Assembly: GCA_024516035.1 (NCBI GenBank)
Contig: CM044964.1
Location: 23,665,455 to 23,729,454, forward strand
Length of the DNA: 64,000 nt
Source of the DNA: Bactericera cockerelli
Lineage: Eukaryota; Arthropoda; Insecta; Hemiptera; Triozidae
Direction: 5' to 3'
A model generated the notes under the pieces. That model worked only from the letters and a program-made list of their open reading frames with translations, was not told where the DNA came from and did no database searches. The position numbers were made by a program, and so were the translations under genes. Of the stretch, positions 21,201-34,400 are shown piece after piece. The first letter of the stretch is position 1. Every line of letters starts with the position of its first letter.

Positions 21201-24200
21201 AAGCTCCTTGTTGTGTATAGCTCTTAGCTACCAAGGCTCAATAGGCCTAAACAGATCTCCGGGGATATATTGCAACCATGAAAAGGCATAGGTGGTACAG
21301 AAATATTTTTTTTTCTTTATTATTACATTGCATGGTACTTGATAGTAAAAAATGCTAATATTTCAGACATGTTAAGATGTTAATAATATCAAGGGGAGAT
21401 AGAATGGCCTTGACATAAGCATACCAGTGGCACCTATTTATCTAGGCTCAGCCTACCCTACAAAGTTCTAAGCTAGCTGAAATTGAAAATCAGCTTCCTA
21501 ATGATTTTGTCAGTTAGATACATTAATATTTAGTTGACTAAGATGTCAATTTGGAAGTGTGGAAAAAAAAAATGGTCAGACTTAAATATACCTCTTCCAA
21601 ATCTATATTTAGAACTTGTCTCTTTTTCAGCGGACATTATATCCTGTGTTGAATTCAATCACGATGGAGAACTCTTGGCTACAGGGGATAAAGGAGGACG
21701 CGTTGTTATCTTTCAACGGGATCCTCTTGTAAGTATTAACAAAATTACTAGCTACTAAGTGATGCTAAATAGAATATAATTATGTTACTATTGCTCTAGA
21801 CAAACAGGATAGTATTTTTCTTTCACCAATCTATTTTTTTAGAAATATTTTTAAAAAAATCCTGAAGAGTGCTTCTTCTTTTAGAAACCTTTTTTTCTAC
21901 TCATAACAGAGGCAATATTCATTTTTCCTCTTTCTCCCCCTCTTTCAATTTGTAATAGTTTCTAAAAAAATGCTGTAACAAACACATAGTATAACGTGAG
22001 TTCCTAGGTGCTCTGCTGAGTTCAATAGCAATTATTATTTTAATGACTTCTCATTGAATCATGTCTCATTTTATTTTCCTCAGAGCAAAACCAGCATACC
22101 GAAGCGAGGGGAGTACAATGTATACTCAACGTTCCAGAGTCACGAGCCCGAGTTTGACTACCTGAAGAGTTTGGAGATTGAGGAGAAAATAAATAAGATC
22201 CGGTGGCTTAGACGCAAGAACCAGGCGCACTTCCTTCTCTCAACTAATGGTGAGTTGAGTCATTTGAAATGGCAAAATAACCCAACTTGAAAAAATAATA
22301 TCTTGAAACCAATTTTAAGTAAAACCTGAAGTTATTTTCTTGCCATTTTTTATTATTATTTTTTCATTAGGTTTTGTTTGTGTTTTTTAGTTTTTTAATA
22401 GAGTTAATTGTTAGAAAGTCACTTAACATAAATCTCTGTCTCTTGCTATTCCAGACAAAACAATCAAACTCTGGAAGGTGTCAGAGCGGGACAAAACTGT
22501 GGACGGCTACAACACAAAGGAAGAGAACGGCCAAATGAGAGACCCCTCCAACATTACAGCCCTTCGAGTTCCACAGATCAAACCTATAGAGTTAACAGTG
22601 GAGGCCTCTCCTCGGAGAATATTTGCTAATGCTCACACCTACCACATCAACTCAATATCCGTCAACTCAGATCAGGTACCATTTTTTTTTTTTTTTTTCT
22701 CTCTCAAGATTTTATAAAAGATCCAGAGTTAGAAAGTTTTTTTGTGAGTTTATTTTATTGATACACAATTAAAATAAATGAGTATTATACACTAAATGGT
22801 ATAACTGTATAGTTCTTTCTTTTGATTATAGCAGTGCCTTGTTCCAGAAACACTGTACTCTCAAAATCCCCAAATCTCTGTTTCAACCATCAATGCACTG
22901 ATTGTTTCATTTGAACACACCAACACTTGAAAGGGAGATTATTAGAGTGGGAAGTGTGTCTAAAATGGACTACAGATCAATAAACTATTTGAATAGTCTT
23001 CAAGGGTTGGGGTGGAAGATATTGCCATATGCAATAACTAAAGCCCTGATTTTTGCATATTGCATATTTGCATATGCAATTGCATATTTTGGCGGTTTTT
23101 TTGGAGTTTGCATATTTGAGTAAAATCCTGCATATTTCAACAATATTGGCCAAAATTTGCATATTTCGGGGTTTATTAGGGGGAAAAACCTACCCTTTAT
23201 TTAGGACATTTGCTTGTATATATTACTCCCCATAATTCTGATAAATTTCTAATATTAGAAATTTTAAGTATTTTTCTTTTGTTATAAAATTTATGTGTTA
23301 TTACTTTGAATTTAACTGTTGCAAATAAATGTCTTGTTATTTATTTACACTTTATTTATTTTTACAAAACAATCATCAACAAAATTTTAATAACAATAAA
23401 TTAAAAAAAAAAAAAAAAAATGTACAAAAATAATAATAATTAAGATCAATATTAAATTTTAATTACAATAATTGTTTTGTAATCCAGGGCGAAGTTAATG
23501 CCTTAGGCATTCTCTACCACTTAACCCCAACAATGTATAACCAACAATAAAAGAAGAATTGTGTTGGAATGATAATATTTTGATTATTATTGTGCTCTCT
23601 CTTCTTTGCAGGAAACCTACCTATCAGCTGACGATCTACGTATAAACCTCTGGCATCTGGAGATAACCGACCAGAGCTTCAACATAGTCGATATCAAGCC
23701 TACCAACATGGAGGAACTGAACGAGGCAAGTGAGAGTGTACCTATGGTAGAAATTAGTGTCGTTTTTGTGTATAATTATGTCACCACTTCTAGGGTGATG
23801 ATGAGGTGACCCCCTTGGCACCAGAAGGCAGCAGGTGTTGTTCAGAAACTTAAAATTCCAAATTTCATGATTTTCAAAAATCCATTTTTTTTACTTTCCT
23901 TATCCTTTTTTTTGTAATGCTACTCACTGATCTTCATACATACAAGTAGCTACTTATTTTTGAACCAGTAAACATAGTGTTCTATTTATTTTACCATTTG
24001 ATAGAGCGCACTTTTTTACTTATGGTAGCATAATTATGTATTATTCAGTTTTGACATATATTCTGATAATCTTACTGTTTGTACAATTAACCCATTCACC
24101 GCGGAGTCCCGACCGCCCGCTTGACGTTTAGCGGATAAACGCGGTGTTTGCCGTGAATGGGTTAAGGATGTTATATTACCATGCGAAAGTGCGTTGACTA

Positions 24201-27200
24201 TTTATACCATTCTTTATTTTATTTTAAACTGTTAAATTTACCTACCGGCATAGCAATAGCTACAAGCATCATGCAATGTGGTTGACTGATGTTTTAAACT
24301 TTGGATTTTATTATTTTAATGCTGTACCTATTTTCAAATTTATTAATTTAAAATGTGGTTACAGCACTAGACTTTGGGCGAAATTAATAGACACATTTTA
24401 TATCACAAGTTATTTCGAAGAGTCGGTTTTCCCTATCATACACAGTACCCAATCCGTGACTTAGCGCCACAGAAGTATTACAAAAACGTCTATTAATTCC
24501 ACCCTTAATGTTAACAATCCAGTGCATGGACCTGCGATCTGTTGTTCCTATTCCATCCAATATTGTTTGATTTTTTTTCCCTGTTTATCTGTATGTGAGC
24601 ATGTAGTTATAACATTATAATGAGCATATCCAGTCTGTCTTTACTGTAGTAACAACAACAGTAAACATATGTTATGAACTTGTGACATTATAATGAGCAT
24701 ATCCAGTATGTCTTTATTGTAGTTACAACAACAGTAAACATAATTATATGTTTAAGTTTTTAAGTTTGTAAACTTGATGGTCATCATGTTATTTTACATG
24801 ATTACCACCATGTTAAAGGCAGAATGTAATATTTATATTGTACTGCCGTAAACTGTATTATCTCTATATATAAAACAGAAAAAAGGACTACCTACCTACC
24901 TATGTTTGTTTGTCCGGCGTTGTTTAGCCCGTTGCAAAACACGGGCAAACGGCTAGTAAATAAATAAATAAAACATTGCCTCATTTGGTTTCAGGTTATC
25001 ACGGCCGCTGAGTTTCACCCCATAGATTGTAACCTGTTTGTATATAGCTCGAGCAAGGGAACCATTCGGCTGTGTGACATGCGAGCTGCCGCCCTCTGTG
25101 ATAGACATTCTAAATGTGAGTGAGTCAACGGGTTAAAAAGTATGAATTACTTTTAGTATAAAAGTATACTTTTAGTATAAAAGTAATTCATACTTTTTTA
25201 TATATTTAGCAAGCCAACCCCTTGTATACAAATTTATAATTTAAATACAAAAAATGTTCTATTCTATTCTAAGTATGAATTACTTGTGGTGAAGCAAGAT
25301 AAAAACCGTGCACTGATTGTCAAGTGGTTAACGCGCTAGTCTGGTTATCCAGGTAGCGTAGGGGTCCGTTGGTTCGAATCCCACACAGTGCATGAATTTA
25401 ACCTCATTCATTTGAGTATATGACCACAGAATAATAAGACTTTTAGGGTTAGGCGGTACAAAATGTTTTGAGTATTAACCTTGTCTGGTGGTTACTTACC
25501 TTCCACTAAAGAGTGTTGTTGATATTATTATTATAAGATCAAGCATTGACATTTGATGTAGCACATGAGGTTATAATGTTAGAATTATAATGTAAACCGT
25601 AAAGGGCATGGATTTCTGAATCAAATCCCACCCAATGCTTGGATTTTATCCTCATATAATTTATTATTTAACCATATATCTAATAATAGACCCCCAGATC
25701 GGTTTAAAACATATATAACGTCTCTGGAAGTAGTAATGACTTACTTGCATTGTGAAAAACCTTGGAAAGCACTTCCAAAACCCATCCTACAGGATTATGT
25801 TAGGCCTAGCAAGCCAATAAGACTGGATGACAAGTAAAAAACGCTTTCAACAACAAAGTAAGCCTCGGAACACCGGACTGCTCTACCCCTACCCCTCGCC
25901 CTCGGAACTCAAATGGACTACGATCTAGGAACACGAATCAACAACGACGCAAACATAAAAACAAAACATTCTCGAATATCAGAGTGGGAACTCTGAACAT
26001 AATCTCTTTAACAAAAAGACAAGAAGAATGTATTGATGTTCTACAGACAAGAAATTTAGACATACTTGGTCTTAGTGAAACTAAACGAAAAGGTAAAGGA
26101 TATAAGGAATTGCGAGATGGTTATCATTTATATTGGTCTGGTGGCTTAACCGGCAAGAATGGAGTAGCTATAATTCTGAATAACAAAATGAAACAACAAC
26201 TAATTGAAACTTATTACATATCAGACAGAATTATAAGTATGACCATTAAAATAGATTCCAACCAAATCATCAACTTGATCCAATGCTACGCCCCCCAAGC
26301 AGGCTGTGATACAGTACAGAAAGAGCAATTTGAAGAAATGTTAGAAAGAGCTGCTGAGAAAGAAAACACAATAATCATGGGAGACCTAAATGCACATGTT
26401 GGACAAGATAGAACTTCCTATGACTCAATTCTTGGAGCCCATGGTTGGGGAGACCGTAATGATGAAGGAGAGAAACTGCTAGACCTATGCATGAGAAACT
26501 CACTTGTTATCGCCAACTCTTGGTTTGCCAAAAGGAAGTCTCATAAAATCACAAGATATGGCTGGATCGGTCAGCAAGAATCCATAGTAGACTACTTCCT
26601 AGTTCATAAAGACATGCATAGTAAGATAATGGATGTTAAAGTTATTCCTAGCGTTTCTTTACAAAGTGACCATAGATTACTTGTGGCTTCCTTCAAGTTC
26701 AACAAACTGAAAGCTCTCAGAGAAACTAGAGAAAGAAAGATTAAAGTCTGGAAGTTGAAAGATAAGGATACAGCTCTAGAGTTTGAAGAAATAATAAGAC
26801 AGAATATACCAAACACAAACGCAGGAACAGTTGAAGAAGAATGGTATCAATATAGGAAATGTATGGTTGATACAGCAGAGAAAGTATGTGGAAGAACAAG
26901 TACACTTAGGAGATGGAAAGAGACACCTTGGTGGAACAGTAGAACTAAAGCTGCGGTATTAAATAAAAATAAATTGTTCAGAGTAAATTTCCAACAGCGT
27001 ACAGCCCAAAGTAAAGAAAATTACCAAAAAGCCAAGAAAGAAGCAGATAGAGTTGTAGAAGAAGAGAAGGAAAAATGGATGCAAAAATGGAGTGAAAAAT
27101 TACAAGAAGACATAGATGGAAACAAAAAACTTTTATACAGTATGGTTAAGAACAAAAGAAGAGATAAAGAACAAACCAAGTTTATTAATGATGAGCAAGA

Positions 27201-30200
27201 TAACTTATTAACAACTGAAGAAGAAATAAATAACACTTGGAAAAGATATTTTTAAACACTTTTGAATGTTGTGGATGAAGATGAAAGAGAACCAGATGAA
27301 GAAGGACAAAAACATGTAAATGTAGAAAATAACGATGAAGATTTTAGCTGGAATGACATTGCATACGTATGGAAGTTTATAAAACCAGGCAAATCAGCAG
27401 GTATAGATGAAATCACTGGTGAAATGATAAAAAGCTCAGGTCTAGTCGGTAAACACTGGTTGTTTCGATTATTTCAAACAATTTGGAAAAATGGAAAAGT
27501 GCCAGAAGAATGGAAGAAAGGAATTATTATACCGATATATAAGAAAGGAAATAAAAAGAAATGCTCAAACTATCGTGGAATAACATTAACATCTCATGTA
27601 GCCAAACTTTTTGAACGTGTCATTGAAAGAAGAATAAGACCTGTCATAGAAGAAAAATTAAATGAAGAACAGTATGGCTTCAGATCAGGAAGATCTACAA
27701 CCGACTTAATTTTTGCAATCCGCCAGCTATTAGAAAAATATTACGAACATGACAAAACAATATGGCTAGCATTCTTGGACATAAAAAAAAGCATTTGACG
27801 CTATAAAAAGACAGAAAGTATGGGAAACTCTAAGAAATATGAACATCAATCCTAAAATAGTTAATATCATAATCAATATGTATCTGGGTATTAGTAGCCA
27901 AGTAAAAACCAGTTTTGGCCTTACAGAACCTTTTGAAATTCACTCAGGCCTTAGACAAGGGGGTGTCCTCTCCCCTTCACTTTTTATAACAACTATGAAT
28001 ACAATACAAGAAAGAGTAAAACAGAATATTGGCATAGAGAGAATGAAAATGATGTTGTTTGCAGACGATATAGTAATATGGGGGGAATCAAAAGAGGAAG
28101 TTCAACTACAAGTTACAAAATGGGCGGAAAATGCAAAAGAATATGGCCTGATATTTAGCCAAGAAAAGAGTGAGGTAATTATTATGAACAGAATAGAACA
28201 ACAACATCAAGGAAGTATTGAAATGGACGGAGTAGAACTCAAAATAACAGATAAGTTCAAATATCTTGGCAGCCTAATTACAAATACAGCATCCATCGAA
28301 CAAGAAATAAGCCATAGAATACAAATGGGAGGAAACTTTTTTCAAGCTGTCAGAAATCTAATATGGAATAAGAAAGTCCCAATCAAATGTAAAAAAACCT
28401 TGTATCAACCATACTACCTCCCCATATTAACATACGGCTCAGACACCTGGCCAATGAGAAAAAAGGATACAAAAAGAATACAGGTTGCGGAAATGAAATT
28501 CTTAAGAAGCATTGCTGGCAAAACAAGACGAGATCGCATAAGAAATGAAAACATCAGAAGCATGCTAGGGTTTGAAAGTTTAGAACATAGAATGTCGAAA
28601 AGTAGATTGAAATGGTTTGGACATATGATGAGGATGAATGAAAACAAATTACCGAAAATAATGTACGAAAAGAAAGTCCAAGGAAAAAGACCACGAGGAA
28701 GACCCAGACATCGTTACAAAGACACTCTGAAATCAGATATAGAAAAGAGAGGGTTTACTCTAGAAGTAATTGAGAGGGATCAGAAATATAATAATAGACT
28801 ATGGTGGAGAGGCTTCGTCCATCGACCCGTTACGACGGAACGAAACCGGTTTGATTGATTGATTGATCTAATAATAAGACACATTGTTTGGTGGTAAAAA
28901 ATGTTTTGACCATTATCCTTGCACGGTGGTTACCTTGGACAGAAGAACCTGCTTTTCCTTCCCAGAATGTTCTCAAATTTTGTAGGTATCACAGTATCAT
29001 CTCGAATTACTTTTCCAGATATTTTTTTTTTTTTACTTAAAAAAAAAAAGACAAGTGTTTCACAGCCTTTTTTATTTCGTAGCCATGAAACAGGAGCTAC
29101 TGTAGAGGCTTGTGGTCTGTGTTGCAGCTTGCCCATCCCCTAGTATTTATTTTCTATTTACTCTACCAATGCCATCACTGGTTGTCACCCATACAAGTAA
29201 CTACCCATGTTTCCTCACGAGGTATGATTGGACTTTTAAGAAGTGAGGTATTTTACAAGAGTTGGCTGGAAGAGATTGCCATAGGTAATAACCCCGCCAT
29301 TTAGTTAGGACATATGTATTTATCTATTTTTTTTCCATATTATTGTTTATATTTGTGTCCATTCTTCTATTTTTTTATATTAATTATTTGTATTGTACAT
29401 GTCTTTTTATCTAATAAAGCATCCATTAATAATAATAATTATTATTCCAATATAATTTTCATCATGAATAAGTTATAAGTGATGACAAGCCATAAATTTT
29501 TGCATAATAAGCGATAAAAACACTGTCTTGTTTGACATATTTTGTCACTTTTAGCCACAGGGCATATAAGTGATGATGTAATGTAATGTATTTTATTTGT
29601 GCATATTTATACTACATGTATGTACACAATTAGACTTAAGAATAATATTAATACTAATTTAGACAAAAAAAAAAAAAATTCCTGATGATTATTCCAATTC
29701 TTAATGATTATTCCAATTCTTAATTTTCAGTTTTCGAGGAGCCTGAAGATCCGACCAACAAGAGTTTCTTCTCGGAAATCATTTCGTCCATATCGGATGT
29801 GAAGATCAGCAACTCCGGACGGTACATGATCTCCCGGGACTACCTCTGCGTCAAGGTGTGGGACTTGCACATGGAGTCGAGGCCTGTTGAAACTTACCCG
29901 GTGAGTGGGAACTTGGCCCGTAGGATACCTGGGTACTATTTACATTATTTCTGGGGGACTTTCCTAAAAGAAATTCCGTCAAGGTGTGGGACTTGCACAT
30001 GGAGTCGAGGCCTGTTGAAACTTACCCGGTGAGTGGGAGCTTTGCTCGTAGGATACCTGAGTACTATTTACCCAGTGTCAGTCCCGGTAGCTCAGTGGTA
30101 AAGGCGGCACTCTGTGAATCCAGAGAATCCACATGTCTTGGGGTCGAAACCCAGCCGGGACATGACAAGTTATTATCCCATTTGGGATTTTTACCACATT

Positions 30201-31383
30201 AATAATATGTCTTGGGCTTACTGCTGGAATAATGGGACTTTAATAGTCTTAATCGGGCACTATAAATAAGGCGATATTATTATTATCACTTACATTATTT
30301 CGGGGGGGTCTTTCCTGGAAGAAATTCCCATGTGCTGTGTCTATTATTTAGAACTGGTCCAAGCTTTGTTCTCTATATTAGAACAACTGATTTCTTGATA
30401 AGTTCTGTTGTGAATAACAAAATGTATGTAAACTTCCATATAATTATTTATGATAGAAATTTTAATTTATGAAAGAGAGGAAAAAATATCAATAATTAAT
30501 TTGAGAGACAAAAATCTTTTTTTTTTTTTTAACATACATATTTTATTTGGTTTTAGTGGTTATTTTATAAGTGAGTTTCTGTTCTAACTTGCATACTAGA
30601 TGATATGGCTTTCATTTGTCTGTATGTGTATGTCTGTTTGTGTGTTCCACGATAACTCTCGACCGGATTCTTCAAAATTGATGAAATTTTGTATACATCT
30701 TTATTGGGGTCCTAGAATTTCACCTATAGTTTTCGGACCGAACTAGGCCACTGGGGGCCAAATGAGGGCCGTTTTGGTGGAAAATGAAAAAGATTTTTCT
30801 ATTTTTATTGAAACAAGTCGTAGAAAATATATCTGAGTTTAGTTGTAAAATTTGGTGGTCGTGCAAAGCTAAAGGGTAAAGGGGCCACACTGTGGTAAAA
30901 ATTGGAAAAAGGGCCAGATGATATTTTTTAATTAAAACCTATTGAATGAAAGGTCTCAGAAGTCCTCTTGCTTGATTGAACATGTATAATTTGATAGTTG
31001 AATCTGTGTTACAGTTCACAGAACCACTGGTGTATTTATTTCTTATTTTTTTAAAACTTTAATATATGTAATTGCCTATTGTTTTTGTAATAACACTATG
31101 TTGCCTATTGTTTTTGTAATAACACTCTGTCCCGGTAGCTCAGTGGTAAAGGCGGCACTCTGTGAATCCAGAGGTTCCAGAGGTCGTGGGTTCGAAACCC
31201 AGCTGGGACGTGACTAGTTATCCTCCCATTTGGGATTTTTACCACATAATAATATGTCTTGGGCTTACTGCTGGAATAATGGGACTTTAATAGTCCTAAT
31301 CGGGTAGTTTAAATAAGGCGATATTATTATTATTATGTTTGTACAAATTAATAAAATAATTATTTATTTTTTTTATAGCTGTA

Positions 31384-31414
<31 letters not shown>

Positions 31415-34400
31415 GTAGATTTAAGTATCTTTGTACTAATGGGGACCTCCCTCGTCAATTAATAAAATAAAATAATAAATAAAAAAACTATGCTTCCAGG
31501 TGCACGAGTATCTCAGGTCCAAGCTCTGCTCCCTGATACATCTAGGAAATTTCACTCTTAATATTTTTGTTCTAATTCCAGGTGCACGAGTATCTCAGGT
31601 CCAAGCTCTGCTCCCTAGGAAACATCTAGAAAATTTTACACTATTTTTTTTTTTTTTCAACAAAATACTCTTTATTTATTTTAATTTTACATAATATACA
31701 TTAAATATTGTGAGTTTATGAGGTATTTTTGTTCTAATTTCGCAGGTGCACGAGTATCTCAGGTCCAAGCTGTGCTCCCTAGGAAACATCTAGAAAATTT
31801 CACACTATTTTTTTTTTTTTTTTTTTTTTCAACAAAATACTCTTTATTTATTTTAATTTTACATAATATACATTATTATTAAATATTGTGAGTTTATGAG
31901 GTATTTTTGTTCTAATTCCGCAGGTGCACGAGTACCTCAGGTCCAAGCTGTGCTCCCTAGGAAACATCTAGAAAATTTTACACTATTTTTTTTTTTTTTC
32001 AACAAAATACTCTTTATTTATTTTAATTTTACATAATATACATTATTATTAAATATTGTGAGTTTATGAGGTATTTTTGTTCTAATTCCGCAGGTGCACG
32101 AGTACCTCAGGTCCAAGCTGTGCTCCCTAGGAAACATCTAGAAAATTTTACACTATTTTTTTTTTTTTTCAACAAAATACTCTTTATTTATTTTAATTTT
32201 ACATAATATACATTATTATTAAATATTGTGAGTTTATGAGGTATTTTTGTTCCAATTCCGCAGGTGCACGAGTATCTCAGGTCCAAGCTGTGCTCCCTAG
32301 GAAACATCTAGAAAATTTTACACTATTTTTTTTTTTTTTTTTTTTTTCAACAAAATACTCTTTATTTATTTTAATTTTACATAATATACATTATTATTAA
32401 ATATTGTGAGTTTATGAGGTATTTTTGTTCTAATTCCGCAGGTGCACGAGTATCTCAGGTCCAAGCTGTGCTCCCTGATACATCTAGGAAATTTTACACT
32501 AATTTTACTTATTTTGTTTATATTATTAATATTGTCAATTTTATATATAATTTTTACCATTATTTGTCTGTATATAATATATGTTCTACTAATAAAGAGT
32601 TTCTAAATAAATGTGGTCTGACACATGCATTTTTGCACAAAAGGACCACATCAACTTACCCATTTCTTATGAACAAAAATCTTTGTGAATATGTATCATG
32701 AAATAAATAAAGTACCTACTTCAAAAAATAAAAATAAAATAATAATAAATATTTTTGTTCTAATTCCAGGTGCACGAGTACCTCAGGTCCAAGCTGTGCT
32801 CCCTGTACGAGAACGACTGCATCTTCGACAAGTTCGAGGTGTGCTGGTCGGGCACCGACTCCGCCATCATGACCGGCTCCTACAACAACTTCTTCCGCAT
32901 GTTCGATCGGATCAACAAGCGGGACGCGACGCTCGAGGCGGCCCGCGAGATCGCCAAGCCCAAGACTCTGCTGCGGCCTAGAAAAGTAAGTATCCAGGGA
33001 GATAGCCAAGCCCAAGACTCTGCTGCGGCCTAGAAAAGTAAGTAACCAGGGAGATAGCCAAGCCCAAGACTCTGCTGCGGCCTAGAAAAGTAAGTAACCA
33101 GGGAGATAGCCAAGCCCAAGACTCTGCTGCGGCCTAGAAAAGTAAGCCGGGATGTTAGAGACTTGTATACAGGGTGGACCAAAAAAACGTTTACACCCGT
33201 TAATGGTAGATTACTGACAACATTTCTAGGGCGGATCTGCAATCCGTTTTTTCGGATTCGCCTTTATAACTGCACAAAGTGATTTTTTGCAACTTTCTGA
33301 AAAAGTCCGACTTTGGCTTATTCTTCAGGTCAGAACTTTTTTCTTGTTTAAGATGAGTTGATTCTGAACAATTCTGCAGAAAGCCAACAAAATTTCGATG
33401 TTTCTAGCTACACTACTTTGTTTTTTACGGTTTGGTTTGGCATCTTTTTTGACACCTGAATAGAAAAAAAATTCTCATGTAAATTTTTTACACTTTGAAA
33501 CACTCAAGATTTGCCCGAGCAAATTTTGGCACAGACATGGGCAAGTTTGATAAAAGTTGGCGGCCAACCCAAGGATGCTAAAAAATAATTTTACGATTTT
33601 TTATCACGTGATCTTCTGGGTAAACAAACCAGGTAAGTCTCAAAAAATGATGTTCAAAATCTTAAAAGTGTTGACCGTGTAGGGTCGTCTTGTACTCAAA
33701 GAGTAATTAGCTATTTATGTCTGATAATTATTTTCCTTGGAATTAATTAAAGGCCAGTCAAATGAATGATTGTTTGTTTCTCGATGATAGTTTTCAAGCA
33801 TATTTTTCTGCATTCTATGAAATATTATCTTTGAACTTCTTGAGTTTTTTTAGTACAAGTTACATTATTATAATTCGGATGCTGAAATGGCAGATACGCA
33901 TTTAGCATATGGAGTTGCCAACAGGAACATTTGGGATCTCGTGAAAAACATAGTTTACGAAATCTGGTAGCAAGAATCCTGTTGGCATTCGATGACCTGA
34001 CAGAAAAACCTGGAATCTTCCGCAACATTCGACGGAACATGATGAAGAGGTTCAACCTTTGTATCCAGGAAGGTGGACGCCACTTCCAACAGTTCCTCTA
34101 AGGGAATTGAGAAGGGAGAGAGAGATAGAGATAGAAAGAGAGAGAGAGAGATAGAGGGAGAGAGCGAAAGAGAGAGAGGGAGAGAGCGAAAGAGATAGAG
34201 GGAGAGAGCGAAAGAGAGAGAAAGAGATAGAGGGAGAGAGAGAAAGAGAGAGAGAGAGGCGAATGAGAGAGAGGCGAATGAGAGAGAGAGAGAGAGAGAA
34301 AGGCAAGAAGGTAGAGGGACAATTCTGAGTTAGAACTAAGGTACTAAAGTCACCATTGTTTTCAAAAATTTGTGTGAGGAAAATCCATAGTTGCTAAATA

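Larger units (their letters stand above)
25560..28960 (+). repeat. SINE family B copy split by the RTE-like LINE
   Basis: The left part (about 25,595-25,688) ends 'ttaaccatatatctaataata'. The right part (28,866-28,960) resumes 'ctaataataagacacattg' and 'ggtggtaaaaaatgttttga'. Joined at one copy of ATCTAATAATA they align to the SINE at 25,307. Confidence 0.75.

Noticed and set aside
32685..33242. Frames overlapping tws exon 9 on both strands
   Set aside because: They are out-of-frame or antisense readings of the GC-rich exon and its donor array.
34052..34322. Ser/Leu-rich minus-strand frames
   Set aside because: They are the antisense of a GA microsatellite inside the mariner-like element.
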